Source of the DNA: Stenopsyche tienmushanensis
Lineage: Eukaryota > Arthropoda > Insecta > Trichoptera > Stenopsychidae
Direction of reading: 5' to 3'
NCBI GenBank assembly: GCA_008973525.1
Contig: WACJ01000129.1
Span: forward strand, 1 to 64,000
Length of the DNA: 64,000 nt
Shown in pieces: positions 30,858 through 42,660 of this stretch. The position numbers and the translations under genes are program-made. The notes under the pieces are model-generated. The model did not search any database and was not told where the DNA came from. It saw nothing but the letters and a program-made list of their open reading frames with translations. Each line of letters opens with the position of its first letter. The first letter of the stretch is position 1.

Positions 30858-31133
30858 GTCTGAGCAGATTTAATTCTCCAGATTAACAGCGACATCTTCC
30901 GTCTCTTTTCAGGTGCAATGTGTTATTTTTACAGCGCCATCTCTTATGGCCCTGCGGAGACATTGCACCAGTATACGATCCGAACGCTTCTTGTGCGTGC
31001 ACCGTTGCTGATTGGCGAGTGACGCGCAGGAGGCGGGAGTCGGAAGAGTCGTCGGTTAGCCTTGGCTGCGGGAGGTCGTCCCTCCTGCAGCCAGATATCT
31101 CTCTCTCGTGTGGAATAAATAGTTATTTAGAGT
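30858..31133 (+). mobile_element. LTR-A solo LTR, copy 6 (truncated both ends)
   Basis: It starts inside the long U3 variant (TCTGAGCAGATTTAATTCTC) and keeps both hairpins, GGCTGCGGGAGGTCGTCCCT and CCTGCAGCC, plus GAATAAATAGTTATTTAGAG. It stops about 60 bp before the expected end. The plus frame 30920-31156 is a read-through. Confidence 0.82.
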
Positions 31134-31160
31134 TTTATGATCCCATCACTAAATAAATGA

Positions 31161-31366
31161 GACGAGAAATAGCATTATCTGTTGCGCAACGCGTATTTAT
31201 TCGTTTTGTATGTGAAATCAAATGAATTTTGAGGATTTGTGGCACAGTACGGTGATGTAATTGCTACTCTTATTAAGACCCAAATGCTACTCTAATTAAA
31301 ATTTATATGCTGCTTAATGAAATCGATTAATTACTCGTTGCGCAACAGTGTATGCTATTTCTCGCC
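31161..31366. mobile_element. 206-bp MITE with long inverted ends
   Basis: The left end GAGAAATAGCATTATCTGTT then GCGCAACG is mirrored at the right by CGTTGCGCAACAG and TATGCTATTTCTC. The inverted arms are roughly 35-40 bp and imperfect. The interior holds a duplicated TGCTACTCT-ATTAA. No coding sequence, and it begins about 25 bp after the LTR-A fragment. Confidence 0.6.
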
Positions 31367-32317
31367 TTCTATCTTCAGTAGCAGGTGTTTCTAATAAAGG
31401 GAACTATGTAGAAAAGATACATACTAGATAGGTTTGGAGAACCTTAGTTTACGCCATCCCCCTAAAATATTAAAAGCCGTTGAATTGAAAAATACACGTC
31501 AAGACTTTTTATGGATATGTACAGAGAGACTTTTAAGCACACAAAGTGGTTTAAAAAGGGAACACACAAAACTGCTCTATCCCGCCGTAAACAATATTTA
31601 TGTGCCACATATTTTTTTCGACAAAAAAATATTGACGTAGCGAAGTAGAACAAATTTATGTCAGACGATAAAAATATGTCGTGAATTATGAATTTCGCTT
31701 CCTCCTCGCGGCTGCAAAAAATGAAGATAATTTTCGCGACCGCCAAACAGGTACACAAAAAGGGACCAGCGGAAGAAAGGAGAGCTTTGATGAGATCATT
31801 TTCTCGAAGACTTATTCGCGCTGTTTGTTTGTTTGAAGTCGCTCACAAATGCCAACAATAAAAAGAAATCGAGTGAAAAACCCATTGTCTATAGATCATC
31901 AATTTCTTTTTAAGGTAACCCGAAACCCCGCAGGGGTCGACCGGCCGATGAGTAAATTTATTACGGGCTCCTTTTTACAAAGCGAGGCCTTTCAAGCCGT
32001 TTTCAAAAAAAAAAAATGCCCCAAGACAGACGCTCGAATAACCTTACGAGCCTCAATTCAATAGAACCTTAACTAAATAAATAGTAACTTTGGCATTTAA
32101 TCAATTTACTTTTTTATGGGGATTAAACATACAGGAATTTAAATTCAAGATCCGAACGCGGTTGTCTTTATGAAGCTATCATTAATTTCGTACTTAAAAG
32201 CCAACCATTCACCCTTGAAAGGCAACTAATATTTTTAATTAATTCGTATATTAACCCTTTGTTTAATTCATGGTTATGAATCGATGCAAAAACTCGACTT
32301 TAGATTATATGTATAGA
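31367..32317. other. Unassigned sequence
   Basis: Plus frame 31849-32064 and overlapping frames near 31434-31758 show no recognised domain. No repeat is found. Confidence 0.35.
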
Positions 32318-32470
32318 GAGATCTAGCTGCGGGAAGGACGTCCTCCCGCAGCCAAGGCCACAGAAGATGGCGCTGTTAAAATAGCACATTGCACCTAAGG
32401 AAAAACGAAAGATGTCGCTGTTAATCTGGTGAATTAAATCTGCTCAGAATAATAAATCGCCTACGATACA
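32318..32470 (-). mobile_element. LTR-A fragment, copy 7 (internally deleted)
   Basis: The GGCTGC-hairpin region is followed directly by CCACAGAAGATGGCGCTGTT, so the block between them is missing. The long U3 variant insert is present, and it ends at the TAAATCGCCTACGATACA counterpart of the LTR start. Confidence 0.75.
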
Positions 32471-33363
32471 CAGTGAAGCATCATCAAACACTCAATTGAA
32501 ACATTTTCATGTCGCTGTTTTTATTCCATTGTGAGCAAACGTAGCACCCAACTTGCCACAGCTTTCTCATGTTCAATTTTTAGAAAAAATGCCTATCATG
32601 TTTGCTAGCTCCAAGTCTACCATGTTCTGACACCATTTCTGGCGTAGTCACCTTTTATTTAGTCGACCACTGCGAAGTTCTCAATATTTTACCACTGTAA
32701 ACAAAGGAGCAGACTTCCCCAGGATGTAGCTCGGCTTCAATATTGGTTGGACTGAGACCTTTCACTTGATACCTCTGGAACTACCCTAGTATCTTTGCGA
32801 AACTTCTCTCGGTTCCAAAGGGTGAACTTATTGAATGTATCAAATGTGCTGTAATTTTTTGAGCGCATTAATATGATCCTCCAGATCAAGTGTTACCAGT
32901 ATTAATCGCTTTATTTGTGACAATATGAAGTGTTTTTAATGCATTTGCTTCTCAATTCATGACCTAAGTAAATCCTTTCATTTTGATTACGACCTTATGT
33001 TTGCACTTTTGTCTTTGATGGAACATTTCTCTATTATTTTCACATTTTGATCCGAAAATCCCGCAATCCTCCAATACTGAAAGCTATTGTGAACTAAACA
33101 AGCTCTCCATACTTATTTGATAAATCTCTGCTTTAAAATATTTAATATAATTGTAATATAAATGCAAATATGTCGAATTTGACGGCTACAATTTGGTAAC
33201 ATTTAATCTGGCGTATTGTGATATTACAATATAGCTGATATATAAAATATCCAAATTTAAATTTATATACATATTATATATTATGGAATCGATTTGATAT
33301 CAAAGAATTTGTCCTATACTTAATCAATAATGCTGATTGAAACCAAAAGAAAAATTTGGACTT
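32471..33363. other. Unassigned sequence with one primer-site-like motif
   Basis: Near 32624-32634 the minus strand reads TGGTGTCAGAA followed by CATGG, a partial tRNA-Leu site with no recognisable LTR beside it. Otherwise nothing is recognised. Confidence 0.3.
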
Positions 33364-33779
33364 ATTAACTCTTTACAGTCCGAACCCGCATTAATGCGTG
33401 TTAAGAATGATCTAACTTTGGCTTGAAAAAATGTCATATGAACTTAATATAGATTTAAATTTATTTACAGGGATGATAATATATACATGTTTCAACATTT
33501 TAATCGTATAAAATATATGCAAATGTCTTCCGTCGATAAAATATAAGCACTTCAAGGAATTCAAGTCAAAATAATAACTTTTTGTATTTTATCACGCTGT
33601 TAAACGCACCACAGATTGATAATCACTGTTGTGTTTAAATATATAAATGCAATAAACTATTTTATAGGCATCGTTGAAATTTCGTTGCAATCTATCAGTT
33701 GGTTTAGGAATTATATCAATTTTACACATGAAGTAAAATTGTATGAATTTCACGAGCGCCCGGATTGTAAAGTGTTAAG
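33364..33779. mobile_element. TTAA-flanked MITE, about 416 bp
   Basis: The left end is TTAACTCTTTACAGTCCGAA; the right end reverse-complemented is TTAACACTTTACAATCCGGG. No transposase is seen. The left end resembles the CTCTTTGCGGTCC end of MITE H, so it is likely a distant relative. The plus frame 33616-33837 is internal and spurious. Confidence 0.6.
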
Positions 33780-34940
33780 ATCCAAGCGAATCGATTTTAT
33801 CGAATTAAATTTATTCCATGATATGCAAATGGGTTAATAAATCCATTCGATGGCATTGAATTCTGCATTTTAGCAACATCCACATGGAAATGGTGACTTA
33901 ATTCGACGGACATGGTGATTTTTAGCTGGGGAGATTCGCACATATTTCAATATGACGAATGCTTCTCCAGCGCAAACAAGACGATAATTTGATATAAAAA
34001 GTAATGGCCGTGTTTTGAAAAGCGTTGTCGGCTCGTAAATATACATTTTGAACAGTCTGAGAAACATGGATGTTGCCATTTCGGACGTAATTTGTATCGA
34101 ATTTATAGCAACCATAAACGATGAACATGCTATTCAAAATATGGGCCGCGCATATCAATTAGCATTTAGAAACAAAGGAAACAACTTTCGAGTTACATTT
34201 TTTGCTCTTGAAGAATGTAAATTAGGGATCCCTCGTCGTTTCTGGTCGGATTGATACATACGTTATGAGGTCCTTTAGTCAAAACTACAAGGGGTTGATT
34301 TTTTTATATTCTATCATCGTCCCTAATGATACGTAGCTTTGAGTATAAATCATGTGCGCTTAAAAATGTAGACATGTCCATGAGACAATCGGCATCATCC
34401 GTTCGGAACAAATCGTGTTTGTATTGAAAGTTTTGACATTTTGAGCTTAAAGCTCCAAAAACAATGAGCTTTTGATGAAGTAGGCGACTTTTAAGAATAC
34501 TTGTCCCATTGTTCCGAAATAATCAATTTATCACTCTGGATTATGTGGGTCTAAAGAGCGGCTTTCGTTCGACACCTTAACATCTGACATTTCATGGCAT
34601 TCAAAGATTTGTTCTTCGTTGCCCAACGTTTTCCCCATACAATAAATAACACATGGTGTATGGGCATTTCGAAATAATTTCAGTATAACATTTGAGCACC
34701 GCTCATTTGTTTAAACTGCAAATGAGGCAATTAATGGAAGTGTAAAAGTGTAACGTTGTACATTAGGTTCAATATCAGATAAGATCGCTAAAGCAGCTGC
34801 TGAGCAAATGTCACTGCTGGTGTAAGAGAAGCAAGTCATGCTTCGTGACAATATGTATTTTTTGTCCAATAAAACTATGCTGAACAAGTGGAAGCTCAAA
34901 AAATTACGATAAGTATTTTTTAATGTATGTTATACAGGGT
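33780..34940. other. Non-repetitive sequence
   Basis: Frames at 33870-34158, 34048-34254 and 34711-34899 lack motifs. It includes the palindrome GAGCTTAAAGCTC (34443-34455) and GAGCTTTTGATGA (34466). Confidence 0.35.
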
Positions 34941-34943
34941 CTT

Positions 34944-35065
34944 TCAATAAAGACGCTCAAACTTTATTAGACTATAACAGCTATTTTGTTAAAGTCACAT
35001 ATATCAAATTTAATGTTAATAATTCAGTAGCATATGGCAATTTGGTCTGTACTAGTTCCAAAAAG
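34944..35065 (+). mobile_element. Tc1/mariner-like family M, 5' end
   Basis: ACAGGGTCTTTCAATAAAGA followed by GCTCAAACTTTATTAGACTA and AGCATATGGCAATTTGGTCT. The terminal motif is inverted at 61966-61993, and the following segment matches 62928-63015. No coding part is kept here. Confidence 0.6.
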
Positions 35066-35111
35066 AAACTGAATTTTTTGGACTATGAAATCCAATGACT
35101 TGTGGTTCCAA

Positions 35112-35582
35112 CTAGGGATCCCGGACAGTTTTAGGTGCTCAAGAATCCCAGGATTAGTAAAAGGAATCCTGAAAAATTCGAGATTGAAGTTTTTATCTAA
35201 TAGAAATCGTACACCTAACCAGCATGTTCAAAGCTACTAAATCGTATAAATAAATAAATGTATGTTAAGATTTCCGTACCGGTGGTGTATTTACTACACC
35301 TCGACTCTAATAATGAGAATATCGATATGAAATATAATAGATACGGGGTTCAATTTTTTTGTATTCCTCCATAATATCATTACGAATCACATCAAACTAT
35401 TCTGGTATATAAGTATTCATCTGCAGCGATGGAAATAAATAATTTGTCAGGAAATCGGGAATTCTGCGAGTTTCAGTCCAATCACATTGATGGTTATACG
35501 AAAATGGGGGCTCACCCGAGATGGTCTAATGAAATCCCGAAATCCAGGGATGTAAATTTTGGCTCGAGATTGGATTCCCTAG
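35112..35582 (+). mobile_element. hAT deletion derivative
   Basis: It starts CTAGGGATCCCGGACAGTTT and ends TTGGATTCCCTAG; these are inverted over about 9 bp and match the hAT end at 8759. The interior (35280-35510) matches 7800-8055, including GTCAGGAAATCGGGAATTCT and TACGAAAATGGGGGCTC, which in the 7.7-kb copy lies just before the dimerisation domain. The coding region is absent. The 8-bp target duplication expected for hAT is not convincing. Confidence 0.65.
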
Positions 35583-35654
35583 TTCAGGACGACACTGCAA
35601 ACAGCGTATACCATGATGAACATTCTGCGCGAGCGATTTGAGGGCTTTAAATGA

Positions 35655-35985
35655 ACAAACAACAGCGACATCTTCCGTCTCTCTTCAGGTACAATGTGTT
35701 ATTTTAACAGCGCCATCTCTTGTGACCCTACAGAGACATTGCAACTGCATATCGACGGATCACGTCTTGCACATGCACCGTTACTAGTTGGGTAGTGACG
35801 CGCAGGAGGTGGGAGTCGGGAGAGCGTCGGTTAGCCTTGGCTGCGGGAGGGCGTCCTTCTTGAAGCCAGATCTCTCTCTCTCGTGTGGAATAAATAGTTA
35901 TTTAGAGATGAGTCTTTCTATTCGACGCCCATCTATTCGTCCAGCAATATTACGGCCCAATAGAAGAATGGACCCATTAACATCT
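35655..35985 (+). mobile_element. LTR-A solo LTR, copy 8
   Basis: It begins at ACAGCGACATCTTCCGTCTC (U3 start missing), runs through both hairpins, GAATAAATAGTTATTTAGAG and the CGGCCCAATAGAAGAATGGA segment, and stops before the terminal ACA. Confidence 0.83.
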
Positions 35986-36394
35986 TAAAATTGAGTGTCA
36001 TTATTCAAAGATCCTATATCGGATTAACATCCAATTATAAAATATTACCACATATTATTTATGACTGATTGAAACTATTCAAACATTAAATATTTAGAAT
36101 GTTTAAACTAACATCGCCGACATATTTATTTCATAAAAAACATACAAAATGTTAGATTTATTAGACGAGGTGACGATAGTTGTGTTTTGAACGGCTATCA
36201 GAATATTTATATTGCGTTGATTGAATCCGCATTAATAAGCGTTTGTGATATAAACAGTCACCGGATGTTGAATTTGGATTCGTTCATATATTCGTTTAAA
36301 AAATTAAACTTCTATAGACGCGGTAAGGTATTTATTGAAATTTTTAGAATAAACAAAAAAAAATGAAAAAAAAGGTATATTCTTGATGACACAA
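35986..36394. other. AT-rich spacer
   Basis: No feature is recognised. Confidence 0.35.
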
Positions 36395-36760
36395 TTTCAA
36401 CCCTTCTAGTCATCAAAAACTAAAAAAATATAAATGATTTTCTCTTATTAATAATTAAAAACTATTTTCACAAAATGGCGACTGTTTAAAAAAAAAATTT
36501 TGGATTTAATTTTTTCATAGCTTATGAAATAATATTTTAACATAAATCTGGTACAGACAATAGAAGATTATATAGAAAAGGTTCATATAAATTTTCAAGT
36601 ATATCAGTTGATTAAAACTTAAGATATCATGTCAACCGCGTTTAAAGATTTCATTCGGATAAGAGTGACTTAGGTTCCGCGTCACGAAAATAGCTATAAC
36701 TTCGTAAATAATTATAATTTTGGAAATTCCTTTGGGAGATATATTCTTAAAAGTCTAAAT
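36395..36760 (-). repeat. Repeat D, copy 2 (inverted)
   Basis: The reverse complement gives GGTTGACATGATATCTTAAG and TTTAACTATT-like stretches. Outside the GGTTGACA end it carries GAAGTTATAGCTATTTTCGT, also seen at 47205 and 58325. This copy shows the family extends past the GGTTGACA motif. Confidence 0.55.
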
Positions 36761-36799
36761 TTTGAAACAATGCAAAAACAAAAAACAAATAGGGTATAT

Positions 36800-37500
36800 A
36801 TTAATAAATAAATAGATTAAATGTGATCAACACGTTGAGGCAAATTGGCGTTGACTCATTATTTTCGCACTCGATTATCGAAATCCATTTGCGCGAAATA
36901 TTCAATTACCGCGTATATACATTTGAGCGCATTTATCCAATGGAACCCAATTCGTCCGTCATTAAATTCGCCGATTTATTTTCGAATGATTTACTCCCGG
37001 AGCGGCATATTTTTTAGCAAAACAATTACATCAGATGCTCTCGAAAAAAGGTTTACGATTAAACAATATGATATAGGAGTCCCGGGAGCGATAAATCAAA
37101 AGACCGCTCGCCCCCCGACTTTCGCGGCCCCTGATTATGATTTACGGCGTCTTCGCCGAACATATTATTACCCGGGGCGGGTGGATTCTGCGAAAAATAT
37201 TCACTCGCCGGGTTGTAAAATATTTTCATAGTGTCTAGGAAATTGCAGAGGGACGACCTCCGAACCCAAATATTGATTTTGAATCGTAAAGTTCATGGAT
37301 GCGGCCCTGTACGGATGTGCTGATGAAAAATGCACCTTCACTCAGCGTACGTCAACGCGTGGGGATTTTTGGAAGGCATTAATTAGTACAAAAAAGTGTC
37401 CCCCAGGAGAGCTCGGGCAAAAAATGCGGTTCCTGGTAAACTCCCATCAAATGAGGATGCCAAATGAGAGCACCCTAGAGGGCGGCTGACGACCCATTTA
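36800..37500. promoter_or_regulatory. Candidate conserved non-coding block
   Basis: Unique mixed-composition sequence with GC-rich islands (around 37080-37210) inside AT-rich DNA and several TAAT/TTTAC cores. The overlapping plus frames 36823-37017, 36845-37231 and 37295-37489 show no motif and no splice logic. Regulatory function is inference from composition only. Confidence 0.3.
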
Positions 37501-39219
37501 CGACCCATCCCACATGGCAGATGTCTGCCAGTCAACTTGCGTTCCTGTTACTTTTCACCTCAACAAAATTAAACAAGGCTTTTTTTAATCACACATATCG
37601 TTTTTTGTATTACTCCACTATGCACTTTTAAAAGCATAACCGACACAACTGTCTAACGACAAAAAAGTCTTGAGAAGTCGTCATGAGAGATTTTTTTGTT
37701 TAACAGTAGATGAATATTCCCTGTATACAGCAATATACTATATTTTGTGCTGCATTCCAATGAAATTCAATTAAACAATCCTCTGACAACAGTCCCCTGT
37801 ATTGTAACACACCAAATATGGAATATAGGTATCTAAGCATAATTAATAATATCGATAAAAAAGCAGCGTTTGTGTCACACGTTTATATATGTAAATAAAT
37901 TTAAAAAACTTAATTTTGCTACTAAAACAATATTTTCATTTGAATACACAGTCCCCTGGCATAGGCATCGGTCCAGGCAACTTGACACACTTTCAATGGC
38001 TTCGTATAAATCGGCCTTAAATGGACAAAACCTCAACGCCCATGAATTTATGTGATTTTCCCACCTTCAAATAATTTCAATGACCGCTCCTCAGACTGTG
38101 GAAACAAATATTTACATTCTCATGACAAACGAATCCAAAAGTCGCACTGACGCTCCCGTTGTCCAGCTTATCTTCAATGATAATATGGCTTTGATAATCC
38201 GAACCCTTGTTTGTTTAACGGCCTACCTTACCTTTTGATAAACACTTGTTGAAATATAAAATGTTATTCTAGGAGCTAATAAATTATTAGTTTTTGTCGC
38301 CCTAGTCGGAAGCGATAGGATCTTATCTAAGCCCCATATTCGTCCAGAGATAGATTGTCTCATATCTTCAAATAGATATGACCTTTTCAATTTAAAAAAA
38401 TAAATAATATATATCACTCACCGAATAGCATATGTTTGCAAAGAGCCGAATTCTTTTGTGTTTCTGTAAAAATAAAAATAAAACATTATTAAAACATAAT
38501 AAATTGATTTTAATATTGAGTTAAATCTTATATCATTACTGCATGCAATTTAATATACATTTAAACGACAAAAAGGGCGTTGATGACATGTTTAGGAAAA
38601 TGGTTCGTGTTTAGAGTCTCGCAGAAGGGTCTCTCTTTCTTGATGATTTACACATAAGGTTATATATAAACCAACGCAGATTTTTTTCTTATAATTTTAT
38701 ACCTTGCGTCATTTATTTTTTTCGGTCTCCAAGTGTGCAATAACATAATAAAATACAATTATAAAATAAATACAATTTTTGAAAGATCCTCAAATTTCAA
38801 AGAGGACAGTATTTACATCGCTTTTAATAGTAAAAACGTGTTTTTGTATTAAAAATGTAATTCAAGAAACCTCGCCAAGAATTTAACCAATAGTAAAGTA
38901 GCTAATACCTTTGAATACTTTTTTAATCTATCCTCTGGCATGGAAAGTTTGTTAGCTTTTAAAGGAAAACGTATTTTTTGTTTCGCTTGGCTTAAGCTTT
39001 AAATACATCAGAATAAAAATACACAGTAAAATAAAATAGTGAAACTTTCCCGGGGGAATCGATAGGTGAACGATCGCAATGCTAATAGTAAGTTTTTACA
39101 TAGTTCCACATGAAGATTCGGAATTTATGTCAATCAAAGATTGGCCGTGATTGAGAAAGATTCTTTGCATTATTTTACAAACTATTTGAAATTGACCGTA
39201 ATTGTCACATATCAGTCAC
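37501..39219. other. AT-rich intergenic sequence
   Basis: Nothing recognised; scattered simple A/T runs. Confidence 0.4.
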
Positions 39220-39855
39220 AGTAAATTCTTCCGACGGAAAGGTCGTCGCGCGCTCCCACCACCTTCCATTCTCGTGGAAGCTCGTGCAAGCTTATGGCAG
39301 TGATGTGATGAGTCGACAACATGTCATGATGCTCATGACAAGGCAAAGAGTAGGAGACCATCAGTCTTTTTGACGATCTTGTGTACAAAATTGAAGAACA
39401 AGTGCGAAATTACCGCCATTTGATGCTTGACGACTTTCACGAAGAATTTCCTGATATTTTTTGAAGTCCCCTCGTTGATATTGTGTCGGAAAAACTTGGT
39501 TACTCGGTTGAGCGAGATGAGATGATTTTAAAATGCTCACACCAGAGCATCACTCTTGAGCGTGACCCCAGGTCGTAATTGAACTTAAATCATTAGCTGC
39601 ATTGATTCTGAGTTATGGCGTCTACTACTGGGGCCATTTCCCAGGGCCAGTGATGTCCAGTGCCTATCGCCAGGTGTTCTCCAGGGGCGCCCTTTGTCCC
39701 GAAACTAGAGCAAAACGCGGAGAAGGCGTTCGTGGCCCATTTCTTTAAGGCGGTGTAGTCCTCTATCTCCGCCGCCTCTTTTTCCATACAAGAGGTAGAA
39801 GCTTTTCTGGTCTCTATAGAGACAGGGAATGAGACTTGGGTGTATTACTACCCCA
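39220..39855 (+). pseudogene. Mariner remnant with an internal insertion
   Basis: TCAGTCACAGTAAATTCTTC (5' region) is followed by frames reading KIEEQVRNYRHLMLDDF and DIVSEKLGY, then, after about 200 bp of unrelated GC-richer sequence (39590-39790), NETWVYYY. These match, in order, mariner linker blocks and the region after the first catalytic Asp. The C-terminal half is replaced by a non-LTR fragment at about 39860. Confidence 0.7.
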
Positions 39856-39859
39856 TTGC

Positions 39860-40830
39860 GTTTGCTCCGGCAAAGAAGTGTGTGATACAAATGAAGAGTC
39901 ACTGCGCAAGGCCTCCCACTATCAAAATTCATAATGTGCCAATTTTTTTTAAAACATCGGCGTTTTATCTGGGCGTTACCCTGGGGGAGAGGTGTAGGTT
40001 CACAGAGCAAATCTGTGATCATGAAGGCCTTGTATATACTGCACTGTTTGTAAACGTTGTTTGTTATGCCGTGGCTGCCTGGGCGCACAGGCAGGACTAT
40101 TTTAGGTGGCACAGGCGCCGGGGCATAAATTTGTCTCACCGGAGAATTTTCTGTGGCGGACAGAGAAGTGCGCTGATAGTCATTATGAAAACCTACAGGA
40201 CTATCTCAGTCTATTCTAGCGGGTCTTCTACCGCTTTTGAATGATCTCCAATCCTCGTAAGCTCTCGATATAAAAGAGTTAAAAATGAGGATACTTGTTG
40301 TTTGTTTAGAGGTTTAGCAGAATCGATGGATGAATGACATCAATGGTAGGCATTTGTTCAAATACAGTAACGATAAATATTGTTTGACGCGTCGCTGGGT
40401 GGTTCCATGTTATTGGACTTCCCAATTCCTCGTAGGACACGGGAGATTCAAAGCATATCTCTTTCGGTTCAGTATAGGCAGTCTCTCGGAGTGTCTTTGC
40501 ACATATACGGACATGACAACAGATCATGTTCTATGGTCATGTTTTGACATGGAGGCCAATCGGGAAGCTGTCCTGCGCTGTGTCAGAGGTTTCGTTTCAG
40601 GACCTGTTGGACACGTAGACTTAGTGGTGCATACGGTGCATTCAAAAAGTTCTTTTTTAATGTAGAATCTTATAGACAACTATCTAGCATCTGGACTTAA
40701 TAATAGACTCTAATTTCTGGACTAAACTAACTCCTTCCAGAACTGGCAGTGAGTTGTTTTAACCTCCTTATTCCCTGCAAATACTTTAATTCTCATCTAC
40801 GAGCTCCAAACGTTCATGTGGTACGCCTCA
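39860..40830 (+). pseudogene. R1/LOA-like non-LTR ORF2 C-terminal half
   Basis: The frame 39840-40244 reads RPPTIKIHNVPIFF and FYLGVTLGERCRFTEQI (late reverse-transcriptase blocks) and ends with MKTYRTISVYSSG (the YRTVS motif). The frame 40330-40665 then has VGHGRFKAYLFRFS, CLCTYTDMTTDHVLWSCF and GPVGHVDLVVHT, a GHG-F--YL block and a C-C-H-C zinc-knuckle-like region typical of R1-type C-termini. A stop and shift separate the two frames. The ATG-initiated frame at 39840 is a chimera of mariner and retrotransposon sequence. Confidence 0.75.
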
Positions 40831-41349
40831 ATACAAAAGTCAATGGGACAGATATTCTTCATTTTTATCATCGTCCAATGTCTCTGAACAATAGAAGGTA
40901 TGTAATCCCATTTACATTCGAAAATCATTAGTTGAACACGCCTGATCTTGGCGATATTATTCAACAGCGTGTTTAGCGAGTTGTCAATACTACGACACTG
41001 TCATCAGCGATGACTTCTTCAACAATATAGAAGACGACGCCTCCTCCAACTCCGAGACCATTATCATAAATCATTTCTTTTACACATGCCATTGTTGTGG
41101 TTGTAAAAAAAAGAAGCTAGCTGCTAAATGAATCCACATTCTCGTAGCGGTGACGGGGCTGTCTCGCGAAAGCGGTTTATTATTTATGTCAAACGGACCT
41201 TATATAAATGTCAATCTGGCAGATCTGCTTATACGATACAAAAATTAATTGTAATAAGGTTGATAAACGACCAAACCGGCTTTGTGACATCTCTAGAAGA
41301 GTTTATCTCCGTTAGGAGAGGGATGACGTCTTCAAATTTGCATAAATAG
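40749..41349 (+). other. Three consecutive small open frames, unrecognised
   Basis: The frames are 40749-40931 (60 codons), 40946-41131 (61 codons, no ATG) and 41128-41349 (73 codons). The second and third overlap by ATGA. The second is acidic then Cys/Lys-rich (FFYTCHCCGCKKKK at its end). They follow a non-LTR tail and may be its 3' sequence, a host exon or an unidentified element. No family is recognised; chance is possible. Confidence 0.25.
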
Positions 41350-42329
41350 AATGACATAAATTCGCCTCATTATCGTTGCGTTGATGGTCGGCTCAAAGGA
41401 TGGATAAAAAGAGAGGACGGCAAAAAATGCAAAGCGATAAGCGAAATTTGTTTCGTTACATTGCAATTAAAATTCTTCGCCTGATCCTGCTTGACCTTAC
41501 GATTATAATGGCTTGAGACTCACTACAACTTAATGATATCTAATTTTTGCGATACATGACTAATATGTGTACTCATAGCCTTTGATTATGATTCTTTTAT
41601 AAAATTATGAGCTCATGAACTCATATTTATAAAAAAAATGCATTTAATCAGATAAACTCAACCACAAAAGATAAAATGTATGGCTATTAAATAACGAGAC
41701 TAAGTCTGTATGAATGGAACCATTTCATTTAGATCGTAAATTAATTAAAGAAATTAATTTAATAATAGTTCATTCTTGATGTAAGATGTTTAGTATTATT
41801 GTTTTTTTCCTGTTGAAAAAATCAAAATTCTTGAAATGATTTTAATTTTATTCTGATTACAAATTTAATTTTAAAAAAACATTAGCTTTTGTATAAGTAA
41901 AAATTATTAATAAGTAGCATTCTTGTTCCCACAATATTTAGCTATGAGATCATATCGAGAAATAGAAGTAAAAAATATGATAAATGATACTGGATGATTG
42001 TGAAATTTTACCGCCGAAATGCTAAAGATTCTAATCTCCATCCGCCTTAAAAAATGTCAAATAACCAAAATTTCGCAATGTTTTTTAAGTAAATTTGAAT
42101 GTGAATTTATCATTGGATTCCATCATATAAAATAGTTAAGCATATGTTCATTTTAAAGGTTCATCCAAATGTGACGCACAGATGTCAGCGCTGTATAATG
42201 TTTACACGTGACATCTTTTCAAATGATATAAGCCATTTCGTTTTAGTAGAAAGTAGTACAATTTCAACCATGGATGTATTACGTTAATGCTACAATTAGT
42301 TATGCATTTTGGACAAATATCGAATGTGT
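41350..42329. other. AT-rich sequence
   Basis: No feature is recognised. Confidence 0.4.
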
Positions 42330-42660
42330 TACTGAGTACCAGAAAAAAATCTTAAAACGCGTTTTCCTCGAAACTATTTTTTTCAACACGGTTGACATCA
42401 TATCTCAATTTTTAATTAATTAATTGACTTTAAATTTAGTAAAAATATTTTTCAATATAACCTTCTATTGTCCCTACCAGATTTGTGTCAAAAATTTATT
42501 TTTTACTATTTAAAAAAATTAAAAATATAAAAAAATATTGGCACAAAATGACTTTTTTTTTAAATAATTGGCATTTTTTGAAAATAGTTTTTTCGTTCTT
42601 TGAAATCGTTTCAACCAAGATTTATATTAAATTCCATATCTTTAACATAATTTTCATCGT
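42330..42660 (+). repeat. Repeat D, copy 3
   Basis: CACGGTTGACATCATATCTC, CAATATAACCTTCTATTGTC, CCTACCAGATTTGTGTC and a T/A-rich tail match copies 1 and 4. The plus frame 42485-42694 is its read-through. Confidence 0.6.

Noticed and set aside
39705..40139. 144-codon minus frame
   Set aside because: Antisense to mariner and non-LTR sequence.
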